64,000 nt of DNA from assembly GCF_012849555.1 (NCBI RefSeq), contig NZ_CP051685.1:5642001-5706000 (forward strand), read 5' to 3'. The notes under the pieces were generated by a model that searched no databases, was not told where the DNA came from, and saw only the letters and a list, made by a program, of their open reading frames with translations. The translations under genes were made by a program, and so were the position numbers. Positions 51,060 to 59,485 of the stretch are shown piece by piece. This stretch comes from Massilia forsythiae (GTDB taxonomy: Bacteria; Pseudomonadota; Gammaproteobacteria; Burkholderiales; Burkholderiaceae_D). Position 1 is the first letter of the stretch. Each line of letters opens with the position of its first letter.

Positions 51060-53665
51060 GACCCTTGCGCGTGTTCGCCGGCGCCGGCCTGCTGGCGCTG
51101 TGCTGCCTGCAACTGCTGGCGCTGCTGCGCGCGCCCGCCGCCTGGATGCCGGCCGAGGTCGGCATCGTCCTGGGCCGCGGCGACAGCATGCAGATCGGCC
51201 GCGACGCGCTCGGCGCGCCCGAGGGCGATGCCGCGCCGTTCCTGCTGCGGCGCGACGCCGGCGGCGACTGGTGGATCGGCGCCACCGATGGCGCCGCGCC
51301 GCCGGCGCTCGAGCGCGACGGCGTGCGGCGCCGCGGCGGCAGCGTGACGCTGGCCACCGGTCAGCGCCTGCGCGTGGGCGCGGCCACGTTCGCGATCGAG
51401 AGCGGCGGCGCGGATGCGGTCGGCTTTTCCAGCGCCACGATGCCACCCGTAGCGCCCGCAGCGCCCGCTGCGGCGCTGCCGTACGGCACGCCCTTGGACG
51501 CCGGCCGGATGGACGGCGCGCCGCAAGACGCGGCGTCCGCGGCATCCCCGGTCGTGCCGGCGCGCGCCGGCGGCGCCCCGGCGGCCGTGCACTGGCGCTA
51601 CGACGGCGCCACCCTATGGCGCGACGGCGCGGTCCAGCCGGCCTGTCCCGACACCCGCGCCGGCGCGCGCCTGGCAGCCGCCTGGAACCGCGTCGCGCCG
51701 GCGGCGCTGACGCTGGCGCGGCCGCTGGTCTTCGGCGGCAACCTCGATTGCGGCAACCGCATCGCCCTGCCCGGCCTGGCGGCGCCGGCGGCATCGTTCG
51801 CGCGCAGCGCCGACGGCATCGCCGCGTCCGCCGGCGGCGCGGGCGTTCAGGCGCCGCCCCTGATGGTGGAAGCCGGCATCGAAACGGCGCTGGCCGAACG
51901 CGCACTGCGCCTGCAGGCCGGCGACATCCTGCTGGCCGGACGCACCCGCCTGCTGGTGCGGCCGGACGGCGGCCTGCTGCGGCTGCGCCCGGCCAGCCAC
52001 GTCGCCCTGTATGCCGAACCGCAGCGGCGCCTGCCGCCGGGCGTGACCTGGTCGTGGCAACGGCGCGCGTTGTGGAACCCGGCGCCGGCGCTGGCGGCGG
52101 TCATGGCGGGCTCGGCGGGAGTGCTGCTGGCCGGCTTTTGCGCCTGGCGCCGGCAGAAGCGGGGGCGCCCGCGCGCCGCGCGCACGGACGGGCGCGCCGT
52201 TTTCCAGCTGCTGGCCGGCGCGCTGCTGGCCCTGGCCGGCCTGCTGCTGCTCTGGCTGCAGCGCAGCGGCGCCGCGGCCGGCGCCGGCGTGGCGCTGCCG
52301 GTGGCGTGGGCGGCGCTGTGGCTGGCGCTGTGGGCGCCGCGGCGCCTGCCGCTGGCGCTGGCGGCCGCGCTGCTGCTGCTCGCCACCGGCCTGCTGGCGC
52401 AGCTCGAACTCGGCCTGGCCGGGCCGGACTCGTCCTGGCTGCGCTACGTCCAGAAGAGCGCCGCGCTGCTGGCCGTCGGCCTGGGCGGCGGCGCCGGCTG
52501 GCAGGGCTGGCGCGGCTGGCGCATGCAACACGGATCCGCCGCGCCGCGCCAGGCGCGCGTGGAAGCGCTGCTGATGCTGCTGGCCGCGCTGGCGCTGGCG
52601 GCGCTGCTGCTGCAGGTGGCGTTCGGCGACGAGACCGGGGTGTTCGACCTGCAGCCGGTCGAATTCGCCAAGCTGGCGCTGACGGCGCTGAGCGCGCATT
52701 GCCTGGCGTTGGCGGCCGGGGCGCAGCCGGCGCCCGGCGGCGCCCTGCGGCAATGCCTGCGCCTGGTGTTTCCGGCGCTGCTGTTCGCCGTGCTGCTGGC
52801 GGTGGCGCTGGTGCAGGTCGACGATTATTCGCCGCTGGTGCTGCTGGGCGTGTGGGGCGGCGCCCTGGCGCTGGCGTACGCGCTGGCCACCGGCCAGCGC
52901 CTGGCGGCGGCCGCGCTGCTGGGCTGCGCCTGCCTGGCCGTGCTGGGGATCGTGGGGCTGCGCGGCGCCGGCCCGGCCGCGCTGGCGCAATGGAATTTCT
53001 ATGCCGACCGCTTCCTGGTCTGGCTCGATCCAGGCACCCATCCGCATACCGGCCAGCAGTTGCTGCTGGGCGCGCGCGCCGTGATGGAAGGCGGCTGGCG
53101 CGGCGCCGACGGCCTGTTCGGCCTGGCCACTGCGACGCGCGGCGGCGAAGCGGCGCTGCGCATTCCCGCCGTCCAGGACGACTTCGCCGCCTCGTTCTTC
53201 CTGAACCGGCACGGGCTGGCGGCGGCGCTGGCGCTGTGGCTTTTGCAGGCCGCCTTCGTCGCCGGCCTGCTGGCGATTGCGCTGCGCTGCTGGCTGGCGC
53301 AGCGCCACGCGCGCGACTTCCGCCTGGCCTGGCTGGCGCGCCTGCGCTGCTTCGTGCTGTGCGGCGGCGCCGCCTTCGTGTGCGGCCATTTCCTGCTGTC
53401 GTGGGGCACCAACCTGGCGATCTTCCCGGTGATGGGCCAGCCGATGAGCTTCCTGTCGGCCGGCGGCTCGCACCTGCTGTTTTTCATCTGCCCCCTGCTA
53501 GCGTTTGCCGCCGCGAGCGCACAATCCTTGGAGGAGAACCAACCATGTCCAGCAGCATCGCATTCAGCCGCAACGCCTCCGGGGCCGCATCCGGCGCCGG
53601 CATGCACACCGTCCCCCGCATTGCACCCCGCACTGCGCCAACCTACGTCGAGCGCCAGGTCCTGA
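51056..53665 (+). CDS. SEDS (FtsW/RodA-like) protein with large N-terminal extension
   Basis: An 869-residue protein. A first membrane helix (about 5-26) is followed by about 310 residues outside the SEDS core, containing an FHA-like GIVLGRGDSMQIGRDALGA and a second strand-rich segment (LRLQAGDILLAGRTRLLVRP). From about residue 345 come roughly ten membrane helices with SEDS motifs: QPVEFAKLALTAL (533), RFLVWLDPGTHPHTGQQLL (652; cf. R-x-x-x-F-L-x-P) and MGQPMSFLSAGGSHLLFF (797). SEDS proteins are lipid-II polymerases that need a transpeptidase partner; none is encoded here. The ATG overlaps the kinase stop by 4 nt. Its C-terminal 40 residues overlap the next gene by 121 nt. Confidence 0.8.
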   Translation: MRPLRVFAGAGLLALCCLQLLALLRAPAAWMPAEVGIVLGRGDSMQIGRDALGAPEGDAAPFLLRRDAGGDWWIGATDGAAPPALERDGVRRRGGSVTLATGQRLRVGAATFAIESGGADAVGFSSATMPPVAPAAPAAALPYGTPLDAGRMDGAPQDAASAASPVVPARAGGAPAAVHWRYDGATLWRDGAVQPACPDTRAGARLAAAWNRVAPAALTLARPLVFGGNLDCGNRIALPGLAAPAASFARSADGIAASAGGAGVQAPPLMVEAGIETALAERALRLQAGDILLAGRTRLLVRPDGGLLRLRPASHVALYAEPQRRLPPGVTWSWQRRALWNPAPALAAVMAGSAGVLLAGFCAWRRQKRGRPRAARTDGRAVFQLLAGALLALAGLLLLWLQRSGAAAGAGVALPVAWAALWLALWAPRRLPLALAAALLLLATGLLAQLELGLAGPDSSWLRYVQKSAALLAVGLGGGAGWQGWRGWRMQHGSAAPRQARVEALLMLLAALALAALLLQVAFGDETGVFDLQPVEFAKLALTALSAHCLALAAGAQPAPGGALRQCLRLVFPALLFAVLLAVALVQVDDYSPLVLLGVWGGALALAYALATGQRLAAAALLGCACLAVLGIVGLRGAGPAALAQWNFYADRFLVWLDPGTHPHTGQQLLLGARAVMEGGWRGADGLFGLATATRGGEAALRIPAVQDDFAASFFLNRHGLAAALALWLLQAAFVAGLLAIALRCWLAQRHARDFRLAWLARLRCFVLCGGAAFVCGHFLLSWGTNLAIFPVMGQPMSFLSAGGSHLLFFICPLLAFAAASAQSLEENQPCPAASHSAATPPGPHPAPACTPSPALHPALRQPTSSARS

Positions 53666-55494
53666 CCGGCATCGCCGACGTGTTCGATCCCGAGGCCCTC
53701 TGGCAGGCGCCGGGACTGGCCCTGTTCGCGCGCCGTCCGCTGCTGCGCGACCTGCTCGAACGCGCCCCGCGCGAACGGCGCGGCAACGCCGCCACGCGCT
53801 GCTTTTCGCACGTGACGCTGGTGCTGCCCCAGGAAGAAGTCGACGATGACCGCCACCTGACGCGCGGCGCGCGCGTGCGCGACCTGACCCAGGGACTGGC
53901 GGCGCTGCACCAGAGGGATTTCGGCGACCTGCTCGGCGGCGACGAGGTGCGCTACCGCGTGCTCGGCGCCGACGGCCTGGCGCCGGGCGAGGTCGAGGTG
54001 CGCTTCGGCCATGCCGTGTACCTGCCGGCGCCGGGGGAGGCGGTCCAGCACACGGTCGGCGTCTCGCGCGACAGCGCGGTGTGGAAGACCGCCTGCGCCA
54101 TCTACCCGAACCAGCGCCTGACGCTGATCGGCCAGGACGAACACGGCGCCACCTGCGCCGCACCCGGCTGGCCGTTCGGCGCCGAGGGCGCGGTGCTGCT
54201 GGTGAACGACGGGCCGGGCCTGCCGCTCGAAGTGCAGGTGCGCCCCAGGGACGCCTTCGACTGCGTCTACGACGCCGTCCAGGATTACTACGTGATCCGC
54301 TCGCGGCGCGGCGCGGTGGACGGCGCCGGCGTGCCGCTGCGCCTGCTGCTGCGGGTGACGCCGGCGGCCGGCCCGGCGGCGGCGCCGTCCGTCCAGGACG
54401 CGCGCCAGGCGCCGGCGGCGGTCGCGCTGCCTTCCGTCGCTGCGCGCGCACGCCTGCAGCAGGCCGGCGCGCCGGCCGCGGCGCCGGCGCATCGTGCAGT
54501 GCCGGCGGCGCCGCCGGCCGCCGGCGCCACGCATGCCGCGGGCGGCACACCGGCGCACGCCACGCTCCAGGGGCAGGTGGCAATCGCGGCGCAAACCGCG
54601 CACATGGCAACCCTGCCGGGCCGGCCGCTTCCGGCACAGCCGGCCGCCGGCGCGCCCATGGACGACGCCTCGGCCGATGCCATGCCGGCTGCGCCCGCAC
54701 CGGCTTCGCTGCGCCCGGCCGCGGTCTGGAAGCCGCGCCTGGCGCCGGACGACCAGCGCACCGCCCTGCCGGCGGCGCCCGGCGCGCAGCGCCAGGATGC
54801 GCGTTCGCCGCAGGCCATCGACGCCGAAGCGACCTACGCGCCGCTGGCGCGCCACCGGGTGGCGCTGGCGGCGCTGGCCCTGCCGCGCCTGTCGCGCTAC
54901 CGCGATACCGGCGCCCAGGCGCTGGAGATCGGCCTGGACCGCGCGCTGGCGCCGGCCGCCGCGGGCAACGCGGTGATCACCTTCGCGGTCGACCAGGCCG
55001 ACGGCCTGCATGCGATCACCGCCGCCGGCCGCGAGGCGATCGGCGTGCCTTCCAGCTTCCGGCCGGTCGACAACGGCGCCGTCGACCTGCTCGCCGTCGC
55101 GCCCGGGATGGCGGACCGCTACTGCGCGCTGCTGCGCCTGCCGCCCACGCCGGCGCTGCCGGCGGCGCCCGGCGCGCGCTGCGTGTTCGGGCGCGCCGCG
55201 CCGGCGCTGGCGGCGCTGCGCGTGCTCGATTCGCCACGCTTCCTGCGCCATGCGGCGGGTTCGGCGGCCTCCAGCGCGGACCGCCTCGGCCTGTCGCGCA
55301 GCGCCTTCAGTTTCGACACCGCCGAAGACGGTTTCGACATCGCGCGCCTGAGCCCGACCCAGGCGCTGTACCACCTGGACGAACGCCTGGCCTTCGTCGC
55401 GGCGATCGATGCGGCCACGCCGGAAGCGCCCTACCGCCTGCCGGCCGGGCACCACCTGGTGGCCGGCCATTACGTGCTGCGTTTCGAGGCTTGA
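53545..55494 (+). CDS. FHA-like protein, possible FhaA-type
   Basis: A 649-residue soluble protein. The N-terminal ~270 residues (CFSHVTLVLPQEEVDDDRHL ... GEVEVRFGHAVYL) resemble in pattern the FhaA N-terminal domain of actinobacteria; that is a guess. A long Ala/Pro linker (about 275-430) leads to a C-terminal FHA-like domain: CVFGR (about 546) then LSRSAFSFDTAEDGFDIARL and LSPTQALYHLDE (about 582-615), matching the GR ... SR-x-A ... S-x-x-x-x pattern. The start at 53545 has GGAGGAG 9 nt upstream. It should bind phosphothreonine made by the kinase. Confidence 0.6.
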   Translation: MSSSIAFSRNASGAASGAGMHTVPRIAPRTAPTYVERQVLTGIADVFDPEALWQAPGLALFARRPLLRDLLERAPRERRGNAATRCFSHVTLVLPQEEVDDDRHLTRGARVRDLTQGLAALHQRDFGDLLGGDEVRYRVLGADGLAPGEVEVRFGHAVYLPAPGEAVQHTVGVSRDSAVWKTACAIYPNQRLTLIGQDEHGATCAAPGWPFGAEGAVLLVNDGPGLPLEVQVRPRDAFDCVYDAVQDYYVIRSRRGAVDGAGVPLRLLLRVTPAAGPAAAPSVQDARQAPAAVALPSVAARARLQQAGAPAAAPAHRAVPAAPPAAGATHAAGGTPAHATLQGQVAIAAQTAHMATLPGRPLPAQPAAGAPMDDASADAMPAAPAPASLRPAAVWKPRLAPDDQRTALPAAPGAQRQDARSPQAIDAEATYAPLARHRVALAALALPRLSRYRDTGAQALEIGLDRALAPAAAGNAVITFAVDQADGLHAITAAGREAIGVPSSFRPVDNGAVDLLAVAPGMADRYCALLRLPPTPALPAAPGARCVFGRAAPALAALRVLDSPRFLRHAAGSAASSADRLGLSRSAFSFDTAEDGFDIARLSPTQALYHLDERLAFVAAIDAATPEAPYRLPAGHHLVAGHYVLRFEA

Positions 55495-55501
55495 AGCGGC
55501 C

Positions 55502-56086
55502 ATGGACACCACCGCAATCGCCGCCTATGGCGCGGCCCTGGCGCTGACGCTGCTGCTGGCCGCCTGGCTGACGCCGCGGCGCTGGTGGCGCCGCCCCAGT
55601 CTCGGCGTCATCGCGCTGGCGGGCGGCGGCACGCTGGCCTTCGGCGCCCTGTTCTGCATGCTGCTCGGCGTACCGCCCGGCCCGGCGCAGCGCGCCATCG
55701 CGGCGCGCCCTGGCCCGGCCGCGCCGCGGATGTACTCCGGCGCCATGGGCGTGGCCGCGCCGGCGCGCGGCAGCCGCTACCTGGTGATCGACGGCCTCAA
55801 CCTGCGCACCCAGGGCGGCGTGCGCGGCACGCGCGTGGCGGTGCTACCGGCCGGCGCCCTCGTGACCGCCGGCGGCGCGCGCGACGGCGACTGGTGGCAG
55901 GTGCGCGCGCGTGTGAAAGGCGGCGAACTGGAAGGCTGGGCCAACAGCCTGTGGCTACGCCGGATCGACGAGCGCGGCGGCGGACACGGCCAGGCCGGCG
56001 CGCGCATGGGGCAAGGCAGCGTCGGCCAAGGAAGCGTCGGGCACGACAGCGCCGACCTCGGCAACACCGCCCACGGCGCGCGTTAG
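55502..56086 (+). CDS. Membrane-anchored SH3-like protein
   Basis: A 194-residue protein with two N-terminal membrane helices (about 9-22, 33-57) and a bacterial SH3 domain (residues about 97-160: LVIDGLNLRTQGGVRGTRVA, LPAGALVTAGG, WWQVRARVKGGELEGWANSL). SH3b domains usually bind peptidoglycan or regulate wall enzymes. The tail has SVGQGSVGHDSADLGN repeats. It lies 7 bp after the FHA-like gene, and its last 132 nt overlap the convergent GNAT gene. Fits an envelope role for the cluster. Confidence 0.75.
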   Translation: MDTTAIAAYGAALALTLLLAAWLTPRRWWRRPSLGVIALAGGGTLAFGALFCMLLGVPPGPAQRAIAARPGPAAPRMYSGAMGVAAPARGSRYLVIDGLNLRTQGGVRGTRVAVLPAGALVTAGGARDGDWWQVRARVKGGELEGWANSLWLRRIDERGGGHGQAGARMGQGSVGQGSVGHDSADLGNTAHGAR

Positions 56087-56593
56087 CGCCGCATCCAGGC
56101 GCATCGGGTTGTAGCGCACCCGCGCCACCTGCATCGGCGCGCTGCGCACGAAACCGAGCGCCTCGTACAGGGGAACCGCATGGTTCGACGAATTCACCGT
56201 GAACACGCCCGCGTGGCCGGGCGCCAGCGCCGCGGCGCGCGCGCATTCCCACAGGCGGCGCGCGATGCCGCGCCGCTGCCAGCGCTCGTCGACGAACAGG
56301 TGATACACGTGGCTGCGCTCGCGTATGCCGATGAAGCCGGCCAGCTGGCCGTCGACCAGCGCCGCGTGATAGGCCATGCCGGCGGCCAGCGCGGCGCGGA
56401 TGCCGTCCTCGCCGTGCTGGGCAAGAAAATCCGCAGCGTCCTGCGGCGCCGATTCGTGCAGGATGAACGCCTCGGCGCCGCGCCGCAGCACGCCGGCCGC
56501 GGCCGGGACGTCGGCGCCGGCCAGCGGCCGGATCAGGATTGCGCCGGCGTTGGCGTTGGCGCTGGTGCTGGTGCTGGTGCTGGCACTGGTCAT
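55955..56593 (-). CDS. GNAT-family N-acetyltransferase
   Basis: A 212-residue acetyltransferase. The GNAT core is residues about 20-165: ILIRPLAGADVPAAAGVL, LVDGQLAGFIGIRERSHVYH, LFVDERWQRRGIARRLWECA (acetyl-CoA loop Q-R-R-G-I-A) and NHAVPLYEALGFVRS. A Ser/Thr/Ala-rich N-terminus (MTSASTSTSTSANANAGA) derives from a (GGTGCT)-like microsatellite near 56560-56590. GGGAG lies 6 nt before the ATG. The last ~45 residues run antisense through the SH3 gene and may be an extension without function. Acceptor substrate unknown. Confidence 0.82.
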   Translation of the reverse strand: MTSASTSTSTSANANAGAILIRPLAGADVPAAAGVLRRGAEAFILHESAPQDAADFLAQHGEDGIRAALAAGMAYHAALVDGQLAGFIGIRERSHVYHLFVDERWQRRGIARRLWECARAAALAPGHAGVFTVNSSNHAVPLYEALGFVRSAPMQVARVRYNPMRLDAALTRAVGGVAEVGAVVPDASLADAALPHARAGLAVSAAALVDPA

Positions 56594-56681
56594 CGCGGGC
56601 TCCCTCTCTTGGTATGCGTGGCAAGGCCAACCTACCACACGGCCGCAACCGGCGCGGCCTGACCGGTGCGCCGATTGCGGG

Positions 56682-56687
56682 TAAAGT
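56682..56687 (+). promoter_or_regulatory. -10 box of PP2C gene, probable leaderless transcript
   Basis: TAAAGT ends 6 nt before the ATG at 56694; CTGACC lies 17 bp upstream (56659-56664) as a fair -35. No ribosome-binding site is present. This promoter would give a second transcript for the phosphatase and FHA genes. Confidence 0.45.
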
Positions 56688-56693
56688 AGCGTC

Positions 56694-57686
56694 ATGCCGA
56701 TTCCACCGCCCCTGTCTCCGTCTTCCCTGGCCGCCGCGCTGCGCTTCGGCGCGCTCGACGTCGCCGCCTTTTCCTGCGTCGGCGCCGGGCCGCGCCTGCG
56801 CGAGGAAAACCAGGACAACCTGGTACTGATCGATACCGCCGGCGAAGCCGTGTTCCTGCGCGACGGGCTGCCGCAGCGGCGCCGCCTGCCCGGCTGGCGC
56901 GCCGGGCATGCGCGCGTGGCGGTACTGGACGGGATGGGCGGCCACGGCCACGGGCGCGAGGCGGCGGAAGCGGTCGCCGCCGGGCTGCTGGCGCTGCCGC
57001 CCTGCGACGGCGCGGCCGAGCTGGCGCAGCGCTTGGACGGCCTACACGCCGGCCTGCAGCGCCATTTCGCCGGCGCCGCCTTCGGTCACGGTGCGCGTCC
57101 CGGCACCACGCTGACCATGCTGGAGCTGCCGGCCGGCGGCGCGCCGCTGCTGTACCACGCCGGCGATTCGCGCCTGTACGAAATCACGCGCACGCACGCG
57201 GCGCCGCTCAGCGTGGACCACGTGCCGGCCACGGCGTTCGCGATGGCCGGCCTGCTGGGCGAGGACGACTGGTGGCGGCAAGTGCACGGCGAGCACCGGC
57301 CGCAGGTGTCGCAGGCGTTCATCCTGGGGAATGCCTTCGCCGACCCGGCACGGCTGAGCGATCCGCTGTTCGAACTGTCGGCGGCCAACCTGCCGGCCTG
57401 GCTGGCGCCGCTGGCCGACCGGCGCGCGCTGGCGCTGCGTCCCGGCGCCTCCTACCTGCTGGCGACCGACGGCCTGTGGTCCTGTTCCGACCCGGACGGC
57501 TGGGTCGGTCAGTGGCCGCAACTGCTGGGCGGCCGCGCCAAAGCCGCCACCATGCTGGCGGCCCTGTTCGGCGCCTACGACGCGCATCCCGCCGCCTTCT
57601 TCTACCCCGACAACGTGACGGCGATCCTGCTGCGCACGCCGGACGGCGCCGGACGCGAAGAAACCGCGCTGCCCGACGCTCGATAG
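56694..57686 (+). CDS. PP2C-family Ser/Thr phosphatase
   Basis: A 330-residue metal-dependent phosphatase. The PP2C motifs are in order: RLREENQDNLVLID (first metal Asp), VLDGMGGHGHGREA (second), GTTLTML, YHAGDSRLYEI, LATDGLWSC and FYPDNVTAILL (final Asp-Asn). No membrane helix, so it acts in the cytoplasm, opposing the kinase of the cluster. It is followed 10 bp later by the FHA gene. The start may be leaderless. Confidence 0.92.
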   Translation: MPIPPPLSPSSLAAALRFGALDVAAFSCVGAGPRLREENQDNLVLIDTAGEAVFLRDGLPQRRRLPGWRAGHARVAVLDGMGGHGHGREAAEAVAAGLLALPPCDGAAELAQRLDGLHAGLQRHFAGAAFGHGARPGTTLTMLELPAGGAPLLYHAGDSRLYEITRTHAAPLSVDHVPATAFAMAGLLGEDDWWRQVHGEHRPQVSQAFILGNAFADPARLSDPLFELSAANLPAWLAPLADRRALALRPGASYLLATDGLWSCSDPDGWVGQWPQLLGGRAKAATMLAALFGAYDAHPAAFFYPDNVTAILLRTPDGAGREETALPDAR

Positions 57687-57696
57687 GGAATCCGCC

Positions 57697-59223
57697 ATGA
57701 AACGCTGCGCCAGTCCCGACCATCCGCATTGCACCACCTGGGTCATGCCGGGCGCGCCGGTATGCGCGCACGGGCATGCGCAGCCGGCGGACCCCGGTCA
57801 TGAAGCGGCCATGACTGCAGACGCCGCAGCGCCGGCGCTCTTGCCGCGCGCTTTGCCGCAAGCCGTGCCGGCCCTGCCCGTCTACGCGCAGCCGGTGCCG
57901 GCGCGCCCGCACCTGCGCGTCAGCGGTTTCGACCCGCGCGCCGCCGGCGGGCGCCAGACCATCAAGCTGACGCTGCACGCCATGGCGGCCGACGCGCCGG
58001 CGCGCCTGGAGGCGCGGCTGGCGTCCGAGCTGCTGGCCGGCAGCGGCGCGCGCCTGGCCTTTACGCGCGACGTGCATGGCGGCTGGCTGCCGTTGTACAT
58101 CGAATTTTCCTCGCGCGGCCGCGAGCACGGCCAGTACCGCATCGACGTCGAACTACGCGGCGAGCCCCCGCGCCGCCACGAAGCGCCCGCGGCGGCGGAT
58201 GCCGGCGCACCCGTGGCGGCGCGCGCCTGGGTGGCCACGCTGGTGCTGCTGGTGCCGCGTCCGGACGCGTCGCTGGAAGAAATCCACCGCACCTTCCTGT
58301 CCACCCACAAGAATGTGCGCATCAGCGCCGACGACGCTTCCATCGCGCGCGTGCACGGCCTGGATGCGGGCGGGCCGATGGACATCGAGATCGCCGCGCG
58401 CAACGCCGGCATCGCCCGGCTCGACCTGGCCGGCCTCGCCGGAAACGGGCATGGCGGCGGCAAGATCGACCTGGCGCTGCCGACCATCGCCTGGGACGAG
58501 GACCTGATCGAAATCGACCTGGCGGCGGCATCCCGGGCCGGCGCGCAGGTGCCTGCGCGCTTGGCGGGTGCGCATCCGTGCCCGGCGTCGAGCGCCTGCC
58601 TGGTGGCGGCCAACGGACGCGCCGGCGTGCCGCGCCACCTGCGCCTGTTCGCGCTCGACGAATGCGTGCTGGGACGCTGGGAAAGCACGCAAGCCGGCGC
58701 CGGCCCGGCGCTGCTGCACTACGGCGCGCACGGGCCGGAGGCGGACGGGCTGACGCGGCGCCTGTCGGCGCGCCATGCGCTGGTACGGCCGCGACGCGAC
58801 GGCTTCGAGATCGAGGACGTGTCGCGCTACGGGCTGCTGCTGGACGGCGCCTGGCCCGGCAAGCGGCACGCCGTGCCGCTGCGCGCGGGCATGCGCATCG
58901 AGTTCACCGCCAGCATCCGCGGCGTCGTGCTGCTGGAGGTGGGCGCCCTGTCGGCGCACGGCGTGCTGCTGCGCCGTGCCGACGGCGGCGCCGACGACGA
59001 GTGCTTTTTGCTGCTGGCGCCGGAACGCCATCCGGATGCCGCACTCACTGCGGCCGCCATGCCGCCGCTGTTCCACCGCGACGGCGGCTTCTGGCACCTG
59101 GACCGCGCCAGCGGCCGCGAGACGGCGCTGGCGCCGGGCGGCGCAGCCGGCAGCCTGGCCGGCCTCGAAGGCTACGGCCGCTTCGCCGCCACGGCGCGGC
59201 CCGAAGACCGCCGCCCCGGCTAG
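57697..59223 (+). CDS. FHA-domain protein with N-terminal zinc-ribbon-like segment
   Basis: A 508-residue soluble protein. The first 27 residues contain Cys4, Cys12, Cys23 and two His (VCAHGH), a possible small zinc site. Residues about 70-150 and 170-290 form strand-rich domains without known family. The C-terminal FHA domain starts near 314 (HLRLFALDECVLGRWES; GR at 326), with SARHALVRP (358) and VSRYGLLLDGAWPG (374), the phosphothreonine-binding loop pattern. AGGGAA precedes the ATG. A phospho-reader downstream of the PP2C gene is typical of bacterial kinase modules. Confidence 0.82.
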   Translation: MKRCASPDHPHCTTWVMPGAPVCAHGHAQPADPGHEAAMTADAAAPALLPRALPQAVPALPVYAQPVPARPHLRVSGFDPRAAGGRQTIKLTLHAMAADAPARLEARLASELLAGSGARLAFTRDVHGGWLPLYIEFSSRGREHGQYRIDVELRGEPPRRHEAPAAADAGAPVAARAWVATLVLLVPRPDASLEEIHRTFLSTHKNVRISADDASIARVHGLDAGGPMDIEIAARNAGIARLDLAGLAGNGHGGGKIDLALPTIAWDEDLIEIDLAAASRAGAQVPARLAGAHPCPASSACLVAANGRAGVPRHLRLFALDECVLGRWESTQAGAGPALLHYGAHGPEADGLTRRLSARHALVRPRRDGFEIEDVSRYGLLLDGAWPGKRHAVPLRAGMRIEFTASIRGVVLLEVGALSAHGVLLRRADGGADDECFLLLAPERHPDAALTAAAMPPLFHRDGGFWHLDRASGRETALAPGGAAGSLAGLEGYGRFAATARPEDRRPG

Positions 59224-59284
59224 AACCGGAGCGCACGCCACGCCGGCCTGCCCGGCGACGACCCCGGTGCGCCGTCGGCGCGCC

Positions 59285-59389
59285 TCAGCGCACGCCCAGC
59301 ACCACGAACACCAGCGCGGCGCCGGTCAACAGCACCGCCTGCAGCGCGAATACGATCAGCGGTATCTGCAGTTCTTTCGGGATCCGCAT
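59285..59389 (-). CDS. 34-residue single-helix membrane protein
   Basis: A tiny protein starting MRIPKELQIPLIVFALQAVL and ending FVVLGVR. One membrane helix fills nearly the whole chain. GGGAGGAC lies 5 nt before the ATG, a strong ribosome-binding site. A longer frame to 59473 has no such signal. Small proteins of this type often regulate membrane partners. It is the only gene in the 437-bp FHA-MCP gap. Confidence 0.5.
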   Translation of the reverse strand: MRIPKELQIPLIVFALQAVLLTGAALVFVVLGVR

Positions 59390-59469
59390 CGGAAGTCCTC
59401 CCACACCTGATACGCCGATTATGCCACCGGCATGAATCGATGGCGCCGGGCCGCCGCCATTCATGCGTT

Positions 59470-59485
59470 GCAAGATTTATCTTGC
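59470..59485. promoter_or_regulatory. Palindrome upstream of the chemoreceptor gene
   Basis: GCAAGAT-TT-ATCTTGC is a perfect 7-bp-arm dyad in AT-rich DNA 176 nt upstream of the MCP start and 81 nt upstream of the small minus-strand gene. It may be an operator for either. No FliA-type sigma-28 promoter is visible. Confidence 0.35.
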
